64,000 bases of DNA from Haloarcula hispanica ATCC 33960 (GCF_000223905.1 NC_015948.1:2728001-2792000); one strand, 5' to 3'. Shown: positions 45,900 through 56,875, counted from the stretch's first letter. Program-made: numbers and translations. The notes: a model not told the origin generated them from the letters alone.

Positions 45900-46772
45900 G
45901 TGAACGTCGGAATCGCGTACGCCGTTCTGTCGGCGCTGGTGTTCGGGGTGTACCTGTTCGTGATGAAGCGGTGGTTCACCGAGTATCCGTCGCCGGTGTT
46001 CCTGTTGCTTACGTACAGCCTGGTCCCCATCGTCTACCTCCCCATCGTCTTCGTCAGCAACGAGCCCTTCCTCCCGGCGGGCAACCGCGTCAACGTCCTC
46101 TCGTCGGTTCTCGCCGTGACGGCGGTGACGGCGGTTGGACTGCTCACCCTCTTTCGAGCGATCCGCGTCGGCGAAGTCTCCTACGTGTCGCCGATCAGCA
46201 AAATCGTTCCCGTGTTCGTGTTACCGCTGGAAGTCGGACTGCTGGGCCAGCATCTCTCGGCGCTGCAGGTCGGCGGTGTCGTCGTCGCGACCGCCGCCGT
46301 CTACGTCGCGAACTGGCAGGGCACAGCGTTGCTGGCCCCGCTCAAGCGGGCCCGGAAGTCCCGGCCCGCACAGCTAGCCTTACTGTCGGCTGCGGCGTTC
46401 GCGCTCGTCGATGTAAGCAAGCGGGTGCTGATGCAGGAACTGGCCGTCGAACCGACGACCTACATCCCGGTGATGGCCGTCGGCATCGCCGTCTTGATGA
46501 CGCCGCTCGCGTTCCGGTATCAGGTCCCGCCGGGATGGCGGGGGGACCTCCCGAAGTTCGTCGTCGCGGCGATGTTCGTCGCCTACGCGAACCACATCGT
46601 GTTGCTGTCCTTCCAGTTGCTCCCGGCGAGTATCGTCTCACCCATCGTCAACGGGCAAGCCATCGTCGCCGTTATTCTGGGCGCGATTGTTCTCGACGAA
46701 GCGCAGTTCCGAGCACGCCTGGCCGCTGCGGGGCTGGCTATCGTCGGTATCGCGATGATATCGGTCGGATAG
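45900..46772 (+). CDS. EamA/DMT-family permease
   Basis: A 290-aa drug/metabolite transporter family protein with ten predicted membrane helices in two five-helix EamA repeats (about 1-135 and 155-290). The GTG at 45900 is chosen because of TATA spacing; a TTG three codons earlier is possible. Signature-like parts are [20 protein letters not shown] and, in the second half, [20 protein letters not shown]. The substrate is unknown. Confidence 0.85.
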   Translation: MNVGIAYAVLSALVFGVYLFVMKRWFTEYPSPVFLLLTYSLVPIVYLPIVFVSNEPFLPAGNRVNVLSSVLAVTAVTAVGLLTLFRAIRVGEVSYVSPISKIVPVFVLPLEVGLLGQHLSALQVGGVVVATAAVYVANWQGTALLAPLKRARKSRPAQLALLSAAAFALVDVSKRVLMQELAVEPTTYIPVMAVGIAVLMTPLAFRYQVPPGWRGDLPKFVVAAMFVAYANHIVLLSFQLLPASIVSPIVNGQAIVAVILGAIVLDEAQFRARLAAAGLAIVGIAMISVG

Positions 46773-46777
46773 AAAGG

Positions 46778-46942
46778 TCAGGCCGACTTTCGTTCCGACG
46801 AGCAGCCGACTTGTACCGCATAGCTGGATTGAAGCCACGCGGTCGGGTTCTCGGTGTCGTAGACGACGACGTCGCCGCCGCCAGTTGTGAAGCTGCCGTA
46901 CTGCTCGTCGGAGTCGGTAGTATCGCGCGACGCTGGTTCCAT
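46778..46942 (-). CDS. Small haloarchaeal protein, DUF7331-like, 54 aa
   Basis: A 54-residue protein from ATG 46942: a Ser/Thr/Asp-rich start followed by [20 protein letters not shown] and [12 protein letters not shown]. The core VVYD(T/R)EN..AWLQS is a pattern I associate with the haloarchaeal DUF7331 family. No function is known. A TATA element (CATTTATG, minus strand, 46975-46982) lies about 36 bases before the start. It converges with the EamA gene. Confidence 0.7.
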   Translation of the reverse strand: MEPASRDTTDSDEQYGSFTTGGGDVVVYDTENPTAWLQSSYAVQVGCSSERKSA

Positions 46943-47091
46943 TGTGGTACAAGGGCACATCCGACACAGTGACACATAAATGTTTCTCAAATGTAGTATG
47001 GAGTAATATTAGCATACTAGGATTTGGCCGCATAGTTTCGTCCGACTGAGAGACCAGCACCGATATGTGGCCGCCAGTGAAGTCATCAGGT

Positions 47092-48441
47092 ATGACACGA
47101 GCGGACGCCCCAGTGACGCCGCCAGTCGTGCTGACCGTCGCCGGCAGCGACTCCGGTGGCGGGGCCGGTATCCAGGCCGACGTCAAGACCATCGAGGCCT
47201 GTGGCGGCTTCGGGACCAGCGCGATCACCAGCATCACGGCACAGAACACCACGGGCGTACAGGGTCAGCATCTGCTCCCGATTGAACAGATCGAGGCCCA
47301 GATCGAGGCGGTCACGGGAGATTTCGACGTGGCCGCGGTCAAGACGGGGATGCTCGCAACGAGCGACGTCATCGACCTGGTCGTGGAACACGCTGCCGAC
47401 CTGCCGAACCTCGTCGTCGACCCGGTGATGGTGGCGGCGTCGGGCGACCGACTGCTGGCCGCCGAAGCCGAAGACGCCTACGAGACCCTCATCGCCGAAG
47501 CGACGCTTGTCACACCGAACGCCGACGAGGCCGCCGTCCTGACCGGGCGCGACGTCGACGACCCCGAGGCCGCGGAACAGGCTGGCCGCGACCTCGTCGA
47601 GATGGGGGCCGACAGCGCGCTCGTGAAAGGGGGCCACGTCCCGGGCGACGCCGTGGTCGACACTCTCGTAACCGAGGACGGGGTAACGACGTTCCGCCAC
47701 GACCGCATCGACACCGAGGCCACCCACGGTTCGGGCTGTACGCTGTCCTCGGCCATCGCGACGCAGTTGGCCCACGGCGACGACCTGCCGACGGCAGTCG
47801 GAGACAGTATCGACCTGCTTGCGAGCGCAGTCCGGTACAACCTCGACGTTGGTGAAGGCCCGGGTGCGGTCCACCACCTCGTCCAGACGCGCAACGACGC
47901 CGCACGCCATCCGACGGGCGAGGCCGTTGAGCGGGCTGTGTCGGCGCTCGTCAAGGCGGACGTGTCGACGCTGGTCCCCGAGCGAGGGATGACCGTCGCC
48001 GGCGCGACGCCCTACGCGGAGACGCCGGACGCGGTCGCCGCCGTCGAGGGCCGCATCGCCCGCACGATGGACGGCGTCCGGCCGAACCGCGGCGTCCGCT
48101 TTGGCGCATCGACGACGGTGGCTCGTGCCCTGCTGGCCGCCCGGGAGCACGACCCAGCGGTCCGGTTCGCCGTCGACTGCCGACTGACCGATGCCATCGA
48201 GGACGCGCTGGCGTCGCTGGACGGCTCAGTCGCTACGTACGACCCCGACGAGCAACCGGACGAGGTTTCCGACGACGCCGCGGCACAGTGGGGCATCGAC
48301 CGGGCGTTCGGGACCAGCGACGGAACGCCGGTCGCCGTCGTCGGCCGCGAGGGCGTGGGTACCGACGGCCGCGTGATGCTGCTCGCAGCGGACGTCGACG
48401 ACCTCGTCTCCCGGGTGGAGACCATCGGGGACGGCGCGTAG
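47092..48441 (+). CDS. thiD: HMP/HMP-P kinase fused to ThiN thiamine-phosphate synthase
   Basis: A 449-aa fusion (ThiDN). Residues about 1-265 are ThiD, a ribokinase-fold enzyme that phosphorylates hydroxymethylpyrimidine twice ([20 protein letters not shown], then the anion hole [17 protein letters not shown]). Residues about 275-449 are ThiN, the archaeal thiamine-phosphate synthase ([20 protein letters not shown], then [20 protein letters not shown]). Together they perform pyrimidine activation and coupling to the thiazole. The start at 47092 ([13 protein letters not shown]) fits the family better than an upstream ATG. Confidence 0.93.
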   Translation: MTRADAPVTPPVVLTVAGSDSGGGAGIQADVKTIEACGGFGTSAITSITAQNTTGVQGQHLLPIEQIEAQIEAVTGDFDVAAVKTGMLATSDVIDLVVEHAADLPNLVVDPVMVAASGDRLLAAEAEDAYETLIAEATLVTPNADEAAVLTGRDVDDPEAAEQAGRDLVEMGADSALVKGGHVPGDAVVDTLVTEDGVTTFRHDRIDTEATHGSGCTLSSAIATQLAHGDDLPTAVGDSIDLLASAVRYNLDVGEGPGAVHHLVQTRNDAARHPTGEAVERAVSALVKADVSTLVPERGMTVAGATPYAETPDAVAAVEGRIARTMDGVRPNRGVRFGASTTVARALLAAREHDPAVRFAVDCRLTDAIEDALASLDGSVATYDPDEQPDEVSDDAAAQWGIDRAFGTSDGTPVAVVGREGVGTDGRVMLLAADVDDLVSRVETIGDGA

Positions 48442-48516
48442 CGGGCCGGTCGGTCGTGCGCTGTGTCGACACAGACGGTGACCGCGTTTAACCGCGAGCA
48501 ACGCATACCCGGACGT

Positions 48517-49152
48517 ATGAGTGAGACACAGTCGAGCGAGCGGATCACGGTCTTCTCGGACTACGTCTGCCCGTTCTGTTATCTCGGACGCGAATCGCTC
48601 AGGCAGTATCAGTCGACGCGCGAGGAGAAACTGGAGGTCGACTGGCACCCCTTCGACCTCCGGAGCGGGAAGCGCAACCCCGACGGCTCCATCGACCACT
48701 CCGTCGACGACGGCAAGGACGAGGACTACTACGAACAGGCCAAGCAGGGCGTCCGTCGGCTCCAGGATAAGTACGGCGTCGAGATGGATCTGGATATCGC
48801 CACCGACATCGATTCGCTGCCCGCCCAGATCGCCTCCTACTACGTCAAGGAGCACTACGACTACGAGACGTGGCTGACCTTCGACGTGGCCGTTTTCGAG
48901 GCGCTGTGGCAGGGCGGGCAGGATATCGGCGACGAGGACCTGCTGGTCGACCTAGCCGAGGACGCGGGCGTCGACGGCGACGAGATCCGGTCGGCGCTCG
49001 CGGACGACGGCCTCCGGTCTGCGGTCCGCGAGAAGTTCACGGCGGCCAAGCGCCAGGGCATCACCGGCGTCCCGACGTTCGCGTACGACGGCCACGCCGC
49101 CCGCGGCGCGGTCCCGCCCGAGCAGCTAGAACGGCTAGTCGAAGGCACCTGA
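48517..49152 (+). CDS. DsbA/FrnE-like thiol-disulfide oxidoreductase
   Basis: A 211-aa DsbA-family protein without a signal peptide, so cytoplasmic. The redox pair is C18-C21 in FSDYVCPFCYLG. Conserved downstream features are the helical insertion with WLTFDVAVFEALWQGGQDIG and the cis-proline in GITGVPTFAYDG. It resembles FrnE/2-hydroxychromene-2-carboxylate-isomerase-like proteins. The ATG at 48517 is chosen. The partner is unknown. Confidence 0.9.
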   Translation: MSETQSSERITVFSDYVCPFCYLGRESLRQYQSTREEKLEVDWHPFDLRSGKRNPDGSIDHSVDDGKDEDYYEQAKQGVRRLQDKYGVEMDLDIATDIDSLPAQIASYYVKEHYDYETWLTFDVAVFEALWQGGQDIGDEDLLVDLAEDAGVDGDEIRSALADDGLRSAVREKFTAAKRQGITGVPTFAYDGHAARGAVPPEQLERLVEGT

Positions 49153-49194
49153 GCGGCGCAGCCGGTCGCTGTACTCGAATAGCAGGAAGCGAAC

Positions 49195-50360
<1,166 letters not shown>

Positions 50361-50525
50361 AACGATATGTGTTACCACGGGCTGTGAAATAAATATTAGG
50401 GATATTAGGCCACCGGAGACCTCGTGTGTTTTTGCCGTCTTCGCGTATTTATGCCATCATTTTTGAAACAAGTACAGACAACAAGGGATTTAAGCGATAA
50501 TTAACAATGCTGGCTTCACGCGTCA

Positions 50526-51620
50526 ATGACCACGTCGTCACCGTCCAGTCGACTCCAGAAGGGGTTTCTCAAGTACCAGCACGTCTTCGTGTTTCTGGCA
50601 CCACTGCTGTTCGTCGTCGGTGTGTACACCGCCGCACCGACGCCCGCGGACGCGGGCACCGGCTACTGGTTCGAGTACTGGTGGCTCTGTATCGCCTTCG
50701 TCACTGGTGCAACCATCGTCAACACGGTCGGTATCAGCGGGTCGGCCCTGTTCGTTCCGTTTCTCATCTTCATCTTCCCGCTACTAGCCGGAGAGACGCT
50801 GACACCGGAGACACTGGTGAAGGTCGGGCTCATCAGCGAATCGTTCGGCCTCTCCAGTTCCGCACTCGCGTTTATCCAGTACGGGCTCGTCGACCGACGG
50901 CTCGCGCTGAGCCTCGTCCTCGGGAGCGTGCCCTTTGTCATCGCCGGCGCGCTACTGTCGTTTGTCATCCCGGAGCCGCTGTTTCACGCGTTGCTCGGCA
51001 TCGCTCTGCTGGCGGCGTCGTACTTGCTTTTCAAGGCTGACCTCGGCCACGAGGAGCCGGGCGCGGCAGGCGACAGTGACCCGGAGGTATCGGCTGATGG
51101 GGGCGACGCGACACTCCCCGACGACGACAACAAGCTCGGCCCGGCCGGCGTCGAAACGGCCGACGACGGAGCAGTGACGCGCGTCGACCGCGACGGCAAC
51201 GACTACGGCTACACGCGCGGCGGCTATCTCGAACGCTTCGCGAACTACAGCATCGGCGGCGTCTTCCAGGGACTGGCCGGCTTCGGCGTCGGCGAACTGG
51301 GCATCATCTCGATGCTCCGGACAGAGGTCCCTGTCCGGGTCGCCATCGGCACGAACCACATCGTCGTCGCGACGACGGCCGTGCTGGCGTCGCTGGTTCA
51401 CGTCTTCGGCGGCGGCCTCGTTCCGGGCGCGCACTCGATCGACCTCGCGTCGACGCCGTGGAACATGGTCGTCTGGACTGTGCCCGCGACCGTCACCGGC
51501 GGCCAGATCGCACCGTACGTCTCGACCGCACTGGATACCGGGACCATCAAGAAGTTCGTCGGCGGGCTGTTCGCAGTCATCGCCGTAGCGCTGTTCCTGA
51601 TGGCGACGGGTGGTGTCTAA
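50526..51620 (+). CDS. TauE/SafE-family sulfite/anion exporter
   Basis: A 364-aa membrane permease with about eight to nine helices in two TauE/SafE repeats (about 55-170 and 235-362). A long hydrophilic, acidic loop of about 60 residues (about 175-230, with AGDSDPEVSADGGDATLPDD) splits them. The second repeat has GLAGFGVGELGIISMLRTEV and VAIGTNHIVVATTAVLAS. Family members export sulfite or other organosulfur anions. The downstream universal stress protein gene begins four bases after its stop. Confidence 0.85.
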   Translation: MTTSSPSSRLQKGFLKYQHVFVFLAPLLFVVGVYTAAPTPADAGTGYWFEYWWLCIAFVTGATIVNTVGISGSALFVPFLIFIFPLLAGETLTPETLVKVGLISESFGLSSSALAFIQYGLVDRRLALSLVLGSVPFVIAGALLSFVIPEPLFHALLGIALLAASYLLFKADLGHEEPGAAGDSDPEVSADGGDATLPDDDNKLGPAGVETADDGAVTRVDRDGNDYGYTRGGYLERFANYSIGGVFQGLAGFGVGELGIISMLRTEVPVRVAIGTNHIVVATTAVLASLVHVFGGGLVPGAHSIDLASTPWNMVVWTVPATVTGGQIAPYVSTALDTGTIKKFVGGLFAVIAVALFLMATGGV

Positions 51621-51624
51621 GACG

Positions 51625-52062
51625 ATGTACGACACGATCCTCCTCCCGACCGACGGCAGCGACGGTATCGGTGCGGCCGCGAGGCATGCCGGAACGATTG
51701 CAGGTCGGTTCGACGCGACAGTCCACGTCCTCTCGGTCGTCGACACCCGCAACCGGTTCGAGAGCCCGTCGAGCGGTCTCTCGACCGACGCATGGATCGA
51801 GGCGGAGCGGGAGCGCGCAGGGACGGCCATCGATGCGACCGTCGCCGAGCTACCCGACGACGTTTCGGTCGAGACCACACAGCGAGAGGGCGTCCCGAAG
51901 ACGGAAATCGTCGACGCCGTCACGGAGATTCCGGCGGACCTCGTCGTGATGGGGACCCACGGCCGGACCGGACTGGACCACTATCTCATCGGCAGCGTTG
52001 CAGAGACGGTCGTCCGCGAATCGCCGGTGCCGGTGCTGACCGTGCAACTGGCAGACGAATGA
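51625..52062 (+). CDS. Universal stress protein (UspA family)
   Basis: A 145-aa UspA with a complete ATP-binding motif G-2x-G-9x-GS (GTHGRTGLDHYLIGS), preceded by PADLVVM. MYDTILLPTDGSDGIG at 51625 is the family start. An alternative GTG at 51610 overlaps the TauE/SafE stop. It is probably cotranscribed with that exporter, a pairing often seen in haloarchaea, where Usp proteins are thought to regulate the attached transporter. Confidence 0.9.
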   Translation: MYDTILLPTDGSDGIGAAARHAGTIAGRFDATVHVLSVVDTRNRFESPSSGLSTDAWIEAERERAGTAIDATVAELPDDVSVETTQREGVPKTEIVDAVTEIPADLVVMGTHGRTGLDHYLIGSVAETVVRESPVPVLTVQLADE

Positions 52063-52093
52063 GACACAGCGGATAGCGGCCTGTACTGGCATA

Positions 52094-52612
52094 TCAGACA
52101 TCGACCGGACCCGCGCGAGACGAGCCGATAGCCCGGTGGTAGGCGGACAGCACGAGCGCGTGGAACGCGACGAGAACGCCGACACCGACGACGATGACTG
52201 CGACCTGCAGCGGCGTCGAGAGCAGCCCTAAGGAGACGATGAGCGTCGTCGCACAGGCCGGGGCGTGGACCGTGTCGGTGGCGATCATCCCCCAGCTCGT
52301 GGCGATGATCGAGAGCGTCGCGCTCGCGACGAGGCGGAGTCCGTCCGTCGAGAACGCGGCCGGATCCGCGACCAGCGAGACACCGCCGGCAAGCAGGCTG
52401 TACGCGACCAGCCCCGCGATGCCGCCGATGAGATGGCTCACGACGACGCTTATCAGGTCCGTCCGGTCGCCGTTCCGCTGGAAGGACAGGATGAACGCCG
52501 AGGGGCCCAGACTCGGGAAAATGAACGGCTGGCCGCTCGCCCACGCGAGCGTCCCGAGGACGACGAACAGCACGCCGGCGTACAGGCTCGTTCCGATCCG
52601 ATGCCGTCGCAT
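52094..52612 (-). CDS. HPP-family membrane protein
   Basis: A 172-aa protein with about five membrane segments. The HPP-type motif appears as FIFPSLGPSAFILSF. The later region IATDTVHAPACATTLIVSLG contains the conserved His-Pro-Pro-like stretch, here His-Ala-Pro-Ala. Some HPP proteins transport nitrite; the role here is unknown. Confidence 0.82.
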   Translation of the reverse strand: MRRHRIGTSLYAGVLFVVLGTLAWASGQPFIFPSLGPSAFILSFQRNGDRTDLISVVVSHLIGGIAGLVAYSLLAGGVSLVADPAAFSTDGLRLVASATLSIIATSWGMIATDTVHAPACATTLIVSLGLLSTPLQVAVIVVGVGVLVAFHALVLSAYHRAIGSSRAGPVDV

Positions 52613-52704
52613 TGCTCCCGGTAGGAAACTGGACGGATAAGACAGTCACGGTCCGATAGAGTGGCGCTGTAGTCCCGGGGGACAACAGCGGCCAGCAGCT
52701 CCAG

Positions 52705-53472
52705 TCAGAGCGCGGTCATCGACGTATCGTCCTCGCTCGGGGCCGACGGCGGCCTCCCGTCACGCTCACGGAGTTGCTCGAACGCGACCGCGATAATCGC
52801 CGTGCCGTACAGCGACGCCAGTGGTTGGATGACGATGGTCGGAAGCTGCGAAGTCGGCCCCGAAAGCGCCAGCGCGCCGACGAATCCGATGACACCGCCG
52901 ACGAGCGCCGCGGCGGTACCGACAATTAACAGCAGTCCGAACAGCGCCAGCCGGTTGCCCTCGGTGAGCCGATAGCTCTCTTTGAGCGCCGCGACGAAGT
53001 TCCGGTCTTCGACGATGACGTACGGCATCATGAAGATGAACGCGACGTAGGCGAAGATGCCAGGGATGAGGAGCAGGACCGACCCAATGAACACCAGTAG
53101 ACTGTAGACGATTCCGCCGACGAACACGTTCACCATCGCCAGCGGTACGTTCCGAGTGAGCGCTCCCGTGGGGAAACTGTCACGCGCTCCGGCAGCGAAC
53201 GTCCGGAAAGACACGATGGTGAGATACAGTGAGACCACAGAGCCAATGGCGATACCGGCACCAGCGACATTGAGCGAGATGTCGAGGGTCAGCGGCAGGG
53301 CTGCGGCGATCTCGCCGTATCCCATCCTGGTGTAGGTCGTCGCCACGATCGTGTTGAACAGTGCTTGAAAGCTAGCCATCAGGGCGAAAAACGCTACGAG
53401 TAGTATCGCGCCGGTACGACTGAACAGCCGATACCCCGCCTCTTCGAGGACGGAGCCGATTTGGAGGGCCAT
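52705..53472 (-). CDS. DUF7847-like multi-pass membrane protein
   Basis: A 255-aa protein with about six hydrophobic segments (near 20-40, 65-85, 110-140, 150-160, 175-205, 215-235). The cytoplasmic part carries LIPGIFAYVAFIFMMPYVIV and EDRNFVAALKESYRLTEGNR, typical of a family of haloarchaeal membrane proteins of unknown function (DUF7847/UPF0259-like). The start could be either of two adjacent ATGs. Confidence 0.75.
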   Translation of the reverse strand: MALQIGSVLEEAGYRLFSRTGAILLVAFFALMASFQALFNTIVATTYTRMGYGEIAAALPLTLDISLNVAGAGIAIGSVVSLYLTIVSFRTFAAGARDSFPTGALTRNVPLAMVNVFVGGIVYSLLVFIGSVLLLIPGIFAYVAFIFMMPYVIVEDRNFVAALKESYRLTEGNRLALFGLLLIVGTAAALVGGVIGFVGALALSGPTSQLPTIVIQPLASLYGTAIIAVAFEQLRERDGRPPSAPSEDDTSMTAL

Positions 53473-53534
53473 CAAGGGAGCGCTTCGACAAGCGGGGACA
53501 TAAGTGTTGTCTCAGTGTGAGAAGGCCACTCGGT

Positions 53535-53903
53535 TCACGCGTCCGATTCCGACCCGCTTTCGACGAACTCGATTAGCTCCTCGGCCGGGACGAACCCGTC
53601 GGCACGGCGGTCGATAAGCTCCCCGTCGGCAAACAGCAGGAACGTCGGGACGCTCCGCACGTCGAACGCGTCGACGGCATCGAGGTCGCGTTTGGGATTG
53701 AATACGACGACTGTCGCGTCGGTGGCTTTCGCGGCGATGTCGAGTATCGGCTCCATCGACTTGCAGATTGTACAGCCGCTTGTCCGGACCATCGCCAGTA
53801 CGCGGTCGGCCGTCGCCAGCACGTCGTCGAGTTCGTCCCGCGTTTCGACCGTCCGAACGCCGTGTTCCGTTGTCGTGTCCATATCTTCGGTCGTGGTGTC
53901 CAT
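53535..53903 (-). CDS. Thioredoxin-family protein
   Basis: A 122-aa protein with a thioredoxin fold. The active site is CTIC in RTSGCTICKSM instead of the usual WCGPC; the cis-proline is in VRSVPTFLLF. The N terminus contains an imperfect repeat (MDTTTED, MDTTTEH), so translation could start at 53903 or 53882. The first is used here. It converges with no gene and lies 76 bases from a sugar acetyltransferase gene. Confidence 0.85.
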   Translation of the reverse strand: MDTTTEDMDTTTEHGVRTVETRDELDDVLATADRVLAMVRTSGCTICKSMEPILDIAAKATDATVVVFNPKRDLDAVDAFDVRSVPTFLLFADGELIDRRADGFVPAEELIEFVESGSESDA

Positions 53904-53979
53904 ACAGTCAGTACGTGCCACAGCGCGAAGAACCCCGCGACGGGTCACAGCCGCTCAGCCACGCTTGCTGCGCGGGCCG

Positions 53980-54540
53980 TCAGTCCTCAATTTCTCGTAC
54001 GACCGACGCGGGGTTCCCCTGAACGACGACGCCGGCGGGAACGTCGTCGGTCACGACAGCGCCGGACCCAACGACGGCGTCGTCGCCGATGGTGACGCCC
54101 GGATTGACGACCGCCTGGCCGCCGATCCAGACGTTGTCACCGATGGATACCGGCTTCCCGTACTCGACGCCGCTACGTCGTTCCTCCGGGTCAAGCGGAT
54201 GCGTCGCGGTGTAGATGTGGACGCCCGGCCCGAGCAGGCAGTCGTCGCCGATATCGACCCGACAGACATCCAGTACGACGCAGTCGAAGTTCGCGTAAAA
54301 GCCCTCGCCGACGTGGATGTTGTCGCCGTAGTCACACCGGAAGGGCGGTTCGACGTGACAGTCCGCACCGACGGAGCCGAACAGGTCCTCGATGAGTGCC
54401 TGTCTGGTGTCGGTGTCCGATGGATCGGTCCGGTTGTACTCCCGGGTGAGTTCGTTCGCGCGCTCGCGAGCCGCGACGAGTTCTGGGTCGCTCGCGTCGT
54501 AGTGCTCGCCCGCGAGCATCTTCTCCCGTTCAGATACCAT
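53980..54540 (-). CDS. Maltose/galactoside O-acetyltransferase-type enzyme
   Basis: A 186-aa left-handed beta-helix acetyltransferase of the NodL/LacA/Maa family. The N-terminal part has MLAGEHYDASDPELVAARE. Hexapeptide repeats run from about residue 85 to the end (CDYGDNIHVGEGFYANFDC, IGDNVWIGGQAVVNPGVTIG). The catalytic His is in TATHPLDPEER. It transfers acetyl from acetyl-CoA to a sugar hydroxyl. Confidence 0.9.
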   Translation of the reverse strand: MVSEREKMLAGEHYDASDPELVAARERANELTREYNRTDPSDTDTRQALIEDLFGSVGADCHVEPPFRCDYGDNIHVGEGFYANFDCVVLDVCRVDIGDDCLLGPGVHIYTATHPLDPEERRSGVEYGKPVSIGDNVWIGGQAVVNPGVTIGDDAVVGSGAVVTDDVPAGVVVQGNPASVVREIED

Positions 54541-54752
54541 GCCGACCTACCTCCGAAGTCTCTCTCGCGGCGTAGCGAGGGATGGTCATAGTGGGCCGTC
54601 GGAGCGCCCTGATAAGAGGTGTTGGGGTCAACGATCCCGAACAATAACCCCCTCCGCAAGCCAGTTGAACAATCCACGCTGGGTGGGGCTTTCTGGCTGT
54701 TCGAAGTCTCACTCACGTACCGAACAGTGCCCATACTGCTAGCCCGGAACGG

Positions 54753-54759
54753 ATTTATA
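54753..54759 (+). promoter_or_regulatory. TATA box of the DUF460 gene
   Basis: TTTATAG is centred 27 bases before the GTG at 54784, so the mRNA should start at or near the initiation codon. Confidence 0.65.
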
Positions 54760-54783
54760 GTCGACCGTCGCCTACCATGGTTC

Positions 54784-56760
54784 GTGAACCGCACGGCAGC
54801 GCTCGACGCAGTCGTTTTCGGTGTCGACATCCAGAGCGGCGACGTACGCGGCGACGCGCCGTCGTACGCGCTGGTGGTCTTCGACGGGGAATCAGTCGAG
54901 CGAGACGTGGTCTCGCGGCGGAAGCTCCGCCGGCGTATCGACGACGAGGAGCCGGCCATCGTCGCGACGGACAACATGTACGAACTCGCCGAGGACAAAA
55001 ACGCCCTCATCCACTTTCTGGGGTCGCTCCCCGACGAGACGAAGCTGGTGCAGGTGACAGGCGACGAGCGACCGGAACCGCTCTCGCGGGTCGCCAAGCG
55101 CCACGGCGTCCCCTACGGCAAGGACCCGATGGAGGAGGCCGAGGCCGCGGCCCGGCTGGCCGCCGCCAACGTCGGTCAGGAAGTGTCGGCGTTTACCGAT
55201 ACGACGGAGGTGAAGGTCTCGCGGGGCCGCTCGACCGGGAAAGGTGGGTGGTCAGAAGACCGCTACACGCGACGCATCCACGGCGCGGTCCGGAAGCGCG
55301 CCCGTGAAATCGAGTCCGAACTCGACGCGGCCGGTCTGGAGTACGAGCGGGACGTGACCGAGAAGTACGGCGGCTTCTCGAACGCCGTCTTTCTGGTGTC
55401 GGCACGACCGCAGGACATCCCTGTATCGAGAGCGCGTTCGGGCGACACACGCGTCGAAATCGAGCGCCAGCGGCGGGACGGCATCGAGTTCAAGCCGCTG
55501 GCGAAACGGCGCGACCACGTCGTCGTCGGCGTCGACCCCGGGACAACGACGGCTGTCGCCATCGTCTCCCTCGACGGCACTGTACTGGATGTATACTCCT
55601 CGCGAACCGACGGCACCGCCGCGACGACGGAGTGGATTATCGAGCGCGGGCGGCCCGTCGTCGTCGCCGCCGACGTGACGCCGATGCCCGAGACCGTCGA
55701 GAAACTCCGGCGCTCGTTCAGCGCTGCCGGCTGGGAGCCCGATACGGACCTGCCCGTCGACGAGAAGAAACACCGGACACGCGAGGAAGCCTACGACAAC
55801 GACCACGAGCGCGACGCGATGGCCGCCGCCCTCTACGCCTTCGATCACCACGCCGACCAGTTCGAGCGCGTCGCGAGCAAGGTGCCGCCACAGCACGACG
55901 TGGGGCCGGTCATCGACCGCGTCGTCGCCGGCGAAGAGAGCGTCGAGACGGTGCTGCGTGACCTCGAAGACGACGACGGCGAGGCCGAAGAGGACACGGC
56001 TCACGAGCCCCGGGAGCTCACCGACGACGAGAAGGAGATCAAGCGGCTGAACGCCCGCATCGAACGGCTCGAATCACACGTCGACGACCTCAAGGAGACG
56101 ATCAAGCGCAAGGACGACCAGCTCGCCGAGAAGGACAAACAGCTGGAGAAGGCCCGCAGCGAGGGCCGGCGCGAAGTCAGAAAAGACCGCGAGGTGACGC
56201 GGCTACAGCGGCGCAACGAGGCCTTAGAGCGGAAGGTCGAGGAAGAGGAGGAGAAACGCGAGGCGCTGGCCGACAAACTCGACCGGCTGAAGGCGCTGTG
56301 GAAGCTCGACCACTCGAACTTCGCCGACGTGTCGGAGAAACAGGAGGGGCTCACCCCGGTCAAGGTGGTCGAGCAGTTCACCAAGGACGCCATCACCGAC
56401 GCCGACGAGCGGTTCGGCCTCGTCGAGGACGACATCGTCATGTTCCGGGACGCCTCGGGCGCGGGCCGGTCGACGGCCCAGCAGCTGGCCGATATCGACC
56501 CCAAACTCGTCCTCCGGAACGGCAATCTCTCCGATATCGCTGATCAAGTGCTGTTCGACAACGAGGTCCCCGTCGCACCGGCTGAACTGGTCACCGTGCA
56601 GGAAGTGGACGAACTGGCCGTCGCCCGCGAGGGCGAAATCGAGGCCGCAATCGAGGACTGGGAGGAACGCGCCGCCGACCGCCGGAAGGAACAGAACGCG
56701 GAGATGGTGGACCAGATCATCAGCGAACACCGGGCCGACCGGCCGACAAGCGAGAACTAG
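54784..56760 (+). CDS. DUF460 protein with two RNase H/RuvC-like segments and coiled coil
   Basis: A 658-aa protein of the archaeal DUF460 family. The GTG start at 54784 is fixed by a TATA box 27 bases upstream. Residues about 8-35 (FGVDIQSGDVRGDAPSYALV) and about 250-275 (VVVGVDPGTTTAVAIVSLDG) look like two RNase H-fold opening hairpins. The second half ends NDHERDAMAAALYAF, a RuvC-like acidic motif with the conserved Asp-Ala. A long coiled coil follows (about 410-505), then a domain with TPVKVVEQFTKDAITDADER. It is predicted to act on nucleic acid; activity is unproven. Confidence 0.82.
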   Translation: MNRTAALDAVVFGVDIQSGDVRGDAPSYALVVFDGESVERDVVSRRKLRRRIDDEEPAIVATDNMYELAEDKNALIHFLGSLPDETKLVQVTGDERPEPLSRVAKRHGVPYGKDPMEEAEAAARLAAANVGQEVSAFTDTTEVKVSRGRSTGKGGWSEDRYTRRIHGAVRKRAREIESELDAAGLEYERDVTEKYGGFSNAVFLVSARPQDIPVSRARSGDTRVEIERQRRDGIEFKPLAKRRDHVVVGVDPGTTTAVAIVSLDGTVLDVYSSRTDGTAATTEWIIERGRPVVVAADVTPMPETVEKLRRSFSAAGWEPDTDLPVDEKKHRTREEAYDNDHERDAMAAALYAFDHHADQFERVASKVPPQHDVGPVIDRVVAGEESVETVLRDLEDDDGEAEEDTAHEPRELTDDEKEIKRLNARIERLESHVDDLKETIKRKDDQLAEKDKQLEKARSEGRREVRKDREVTRLQRRNEALERKVEEEEEKREALADKLDRLKALWKLDHSNFADVSEKQEGLTPVKVVEQFTKDAITDADERFGLVEDDIVMFRDASGAGRSTAQQLADIDPKLVLRNGNLSDIADQVLFDNEVPVAPAELVTVQEVDELAVAREGEIEAAIEDWEERAADRRKEQNAEMVDQIISEHRADRPTSEN

Positions 56761-56847
56761 GCGCTGTCCGGGCTGTCGGCGGACAGTAGCTGTATGGAAC
56801 CCCGTTCAGTGTCACTTGCCGAACCGCGGGCCGTCTGTACTGCGTGG

Positions 56848-56855
56848 TTATATTC
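56848..56855 (+). promoter_or_regulatory. TATA box of the PAS histidine kinase gene
   Basis: TTATATTC is centred about 25 bases before the ATG at 56876, predicting a leaderless transcript. Confidence 0.55.
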
Positions 56856-56875
56856 ATTGGGTGCCTCTCTCTCGC

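Noticed and set aside
47041-47091. Possible TPP riboswitch upstream of thiDN (a CTGAGA string)
   Set aside because: Only one short piece of the motif is present. The other conserved arms of a TPP aptamer are not found.
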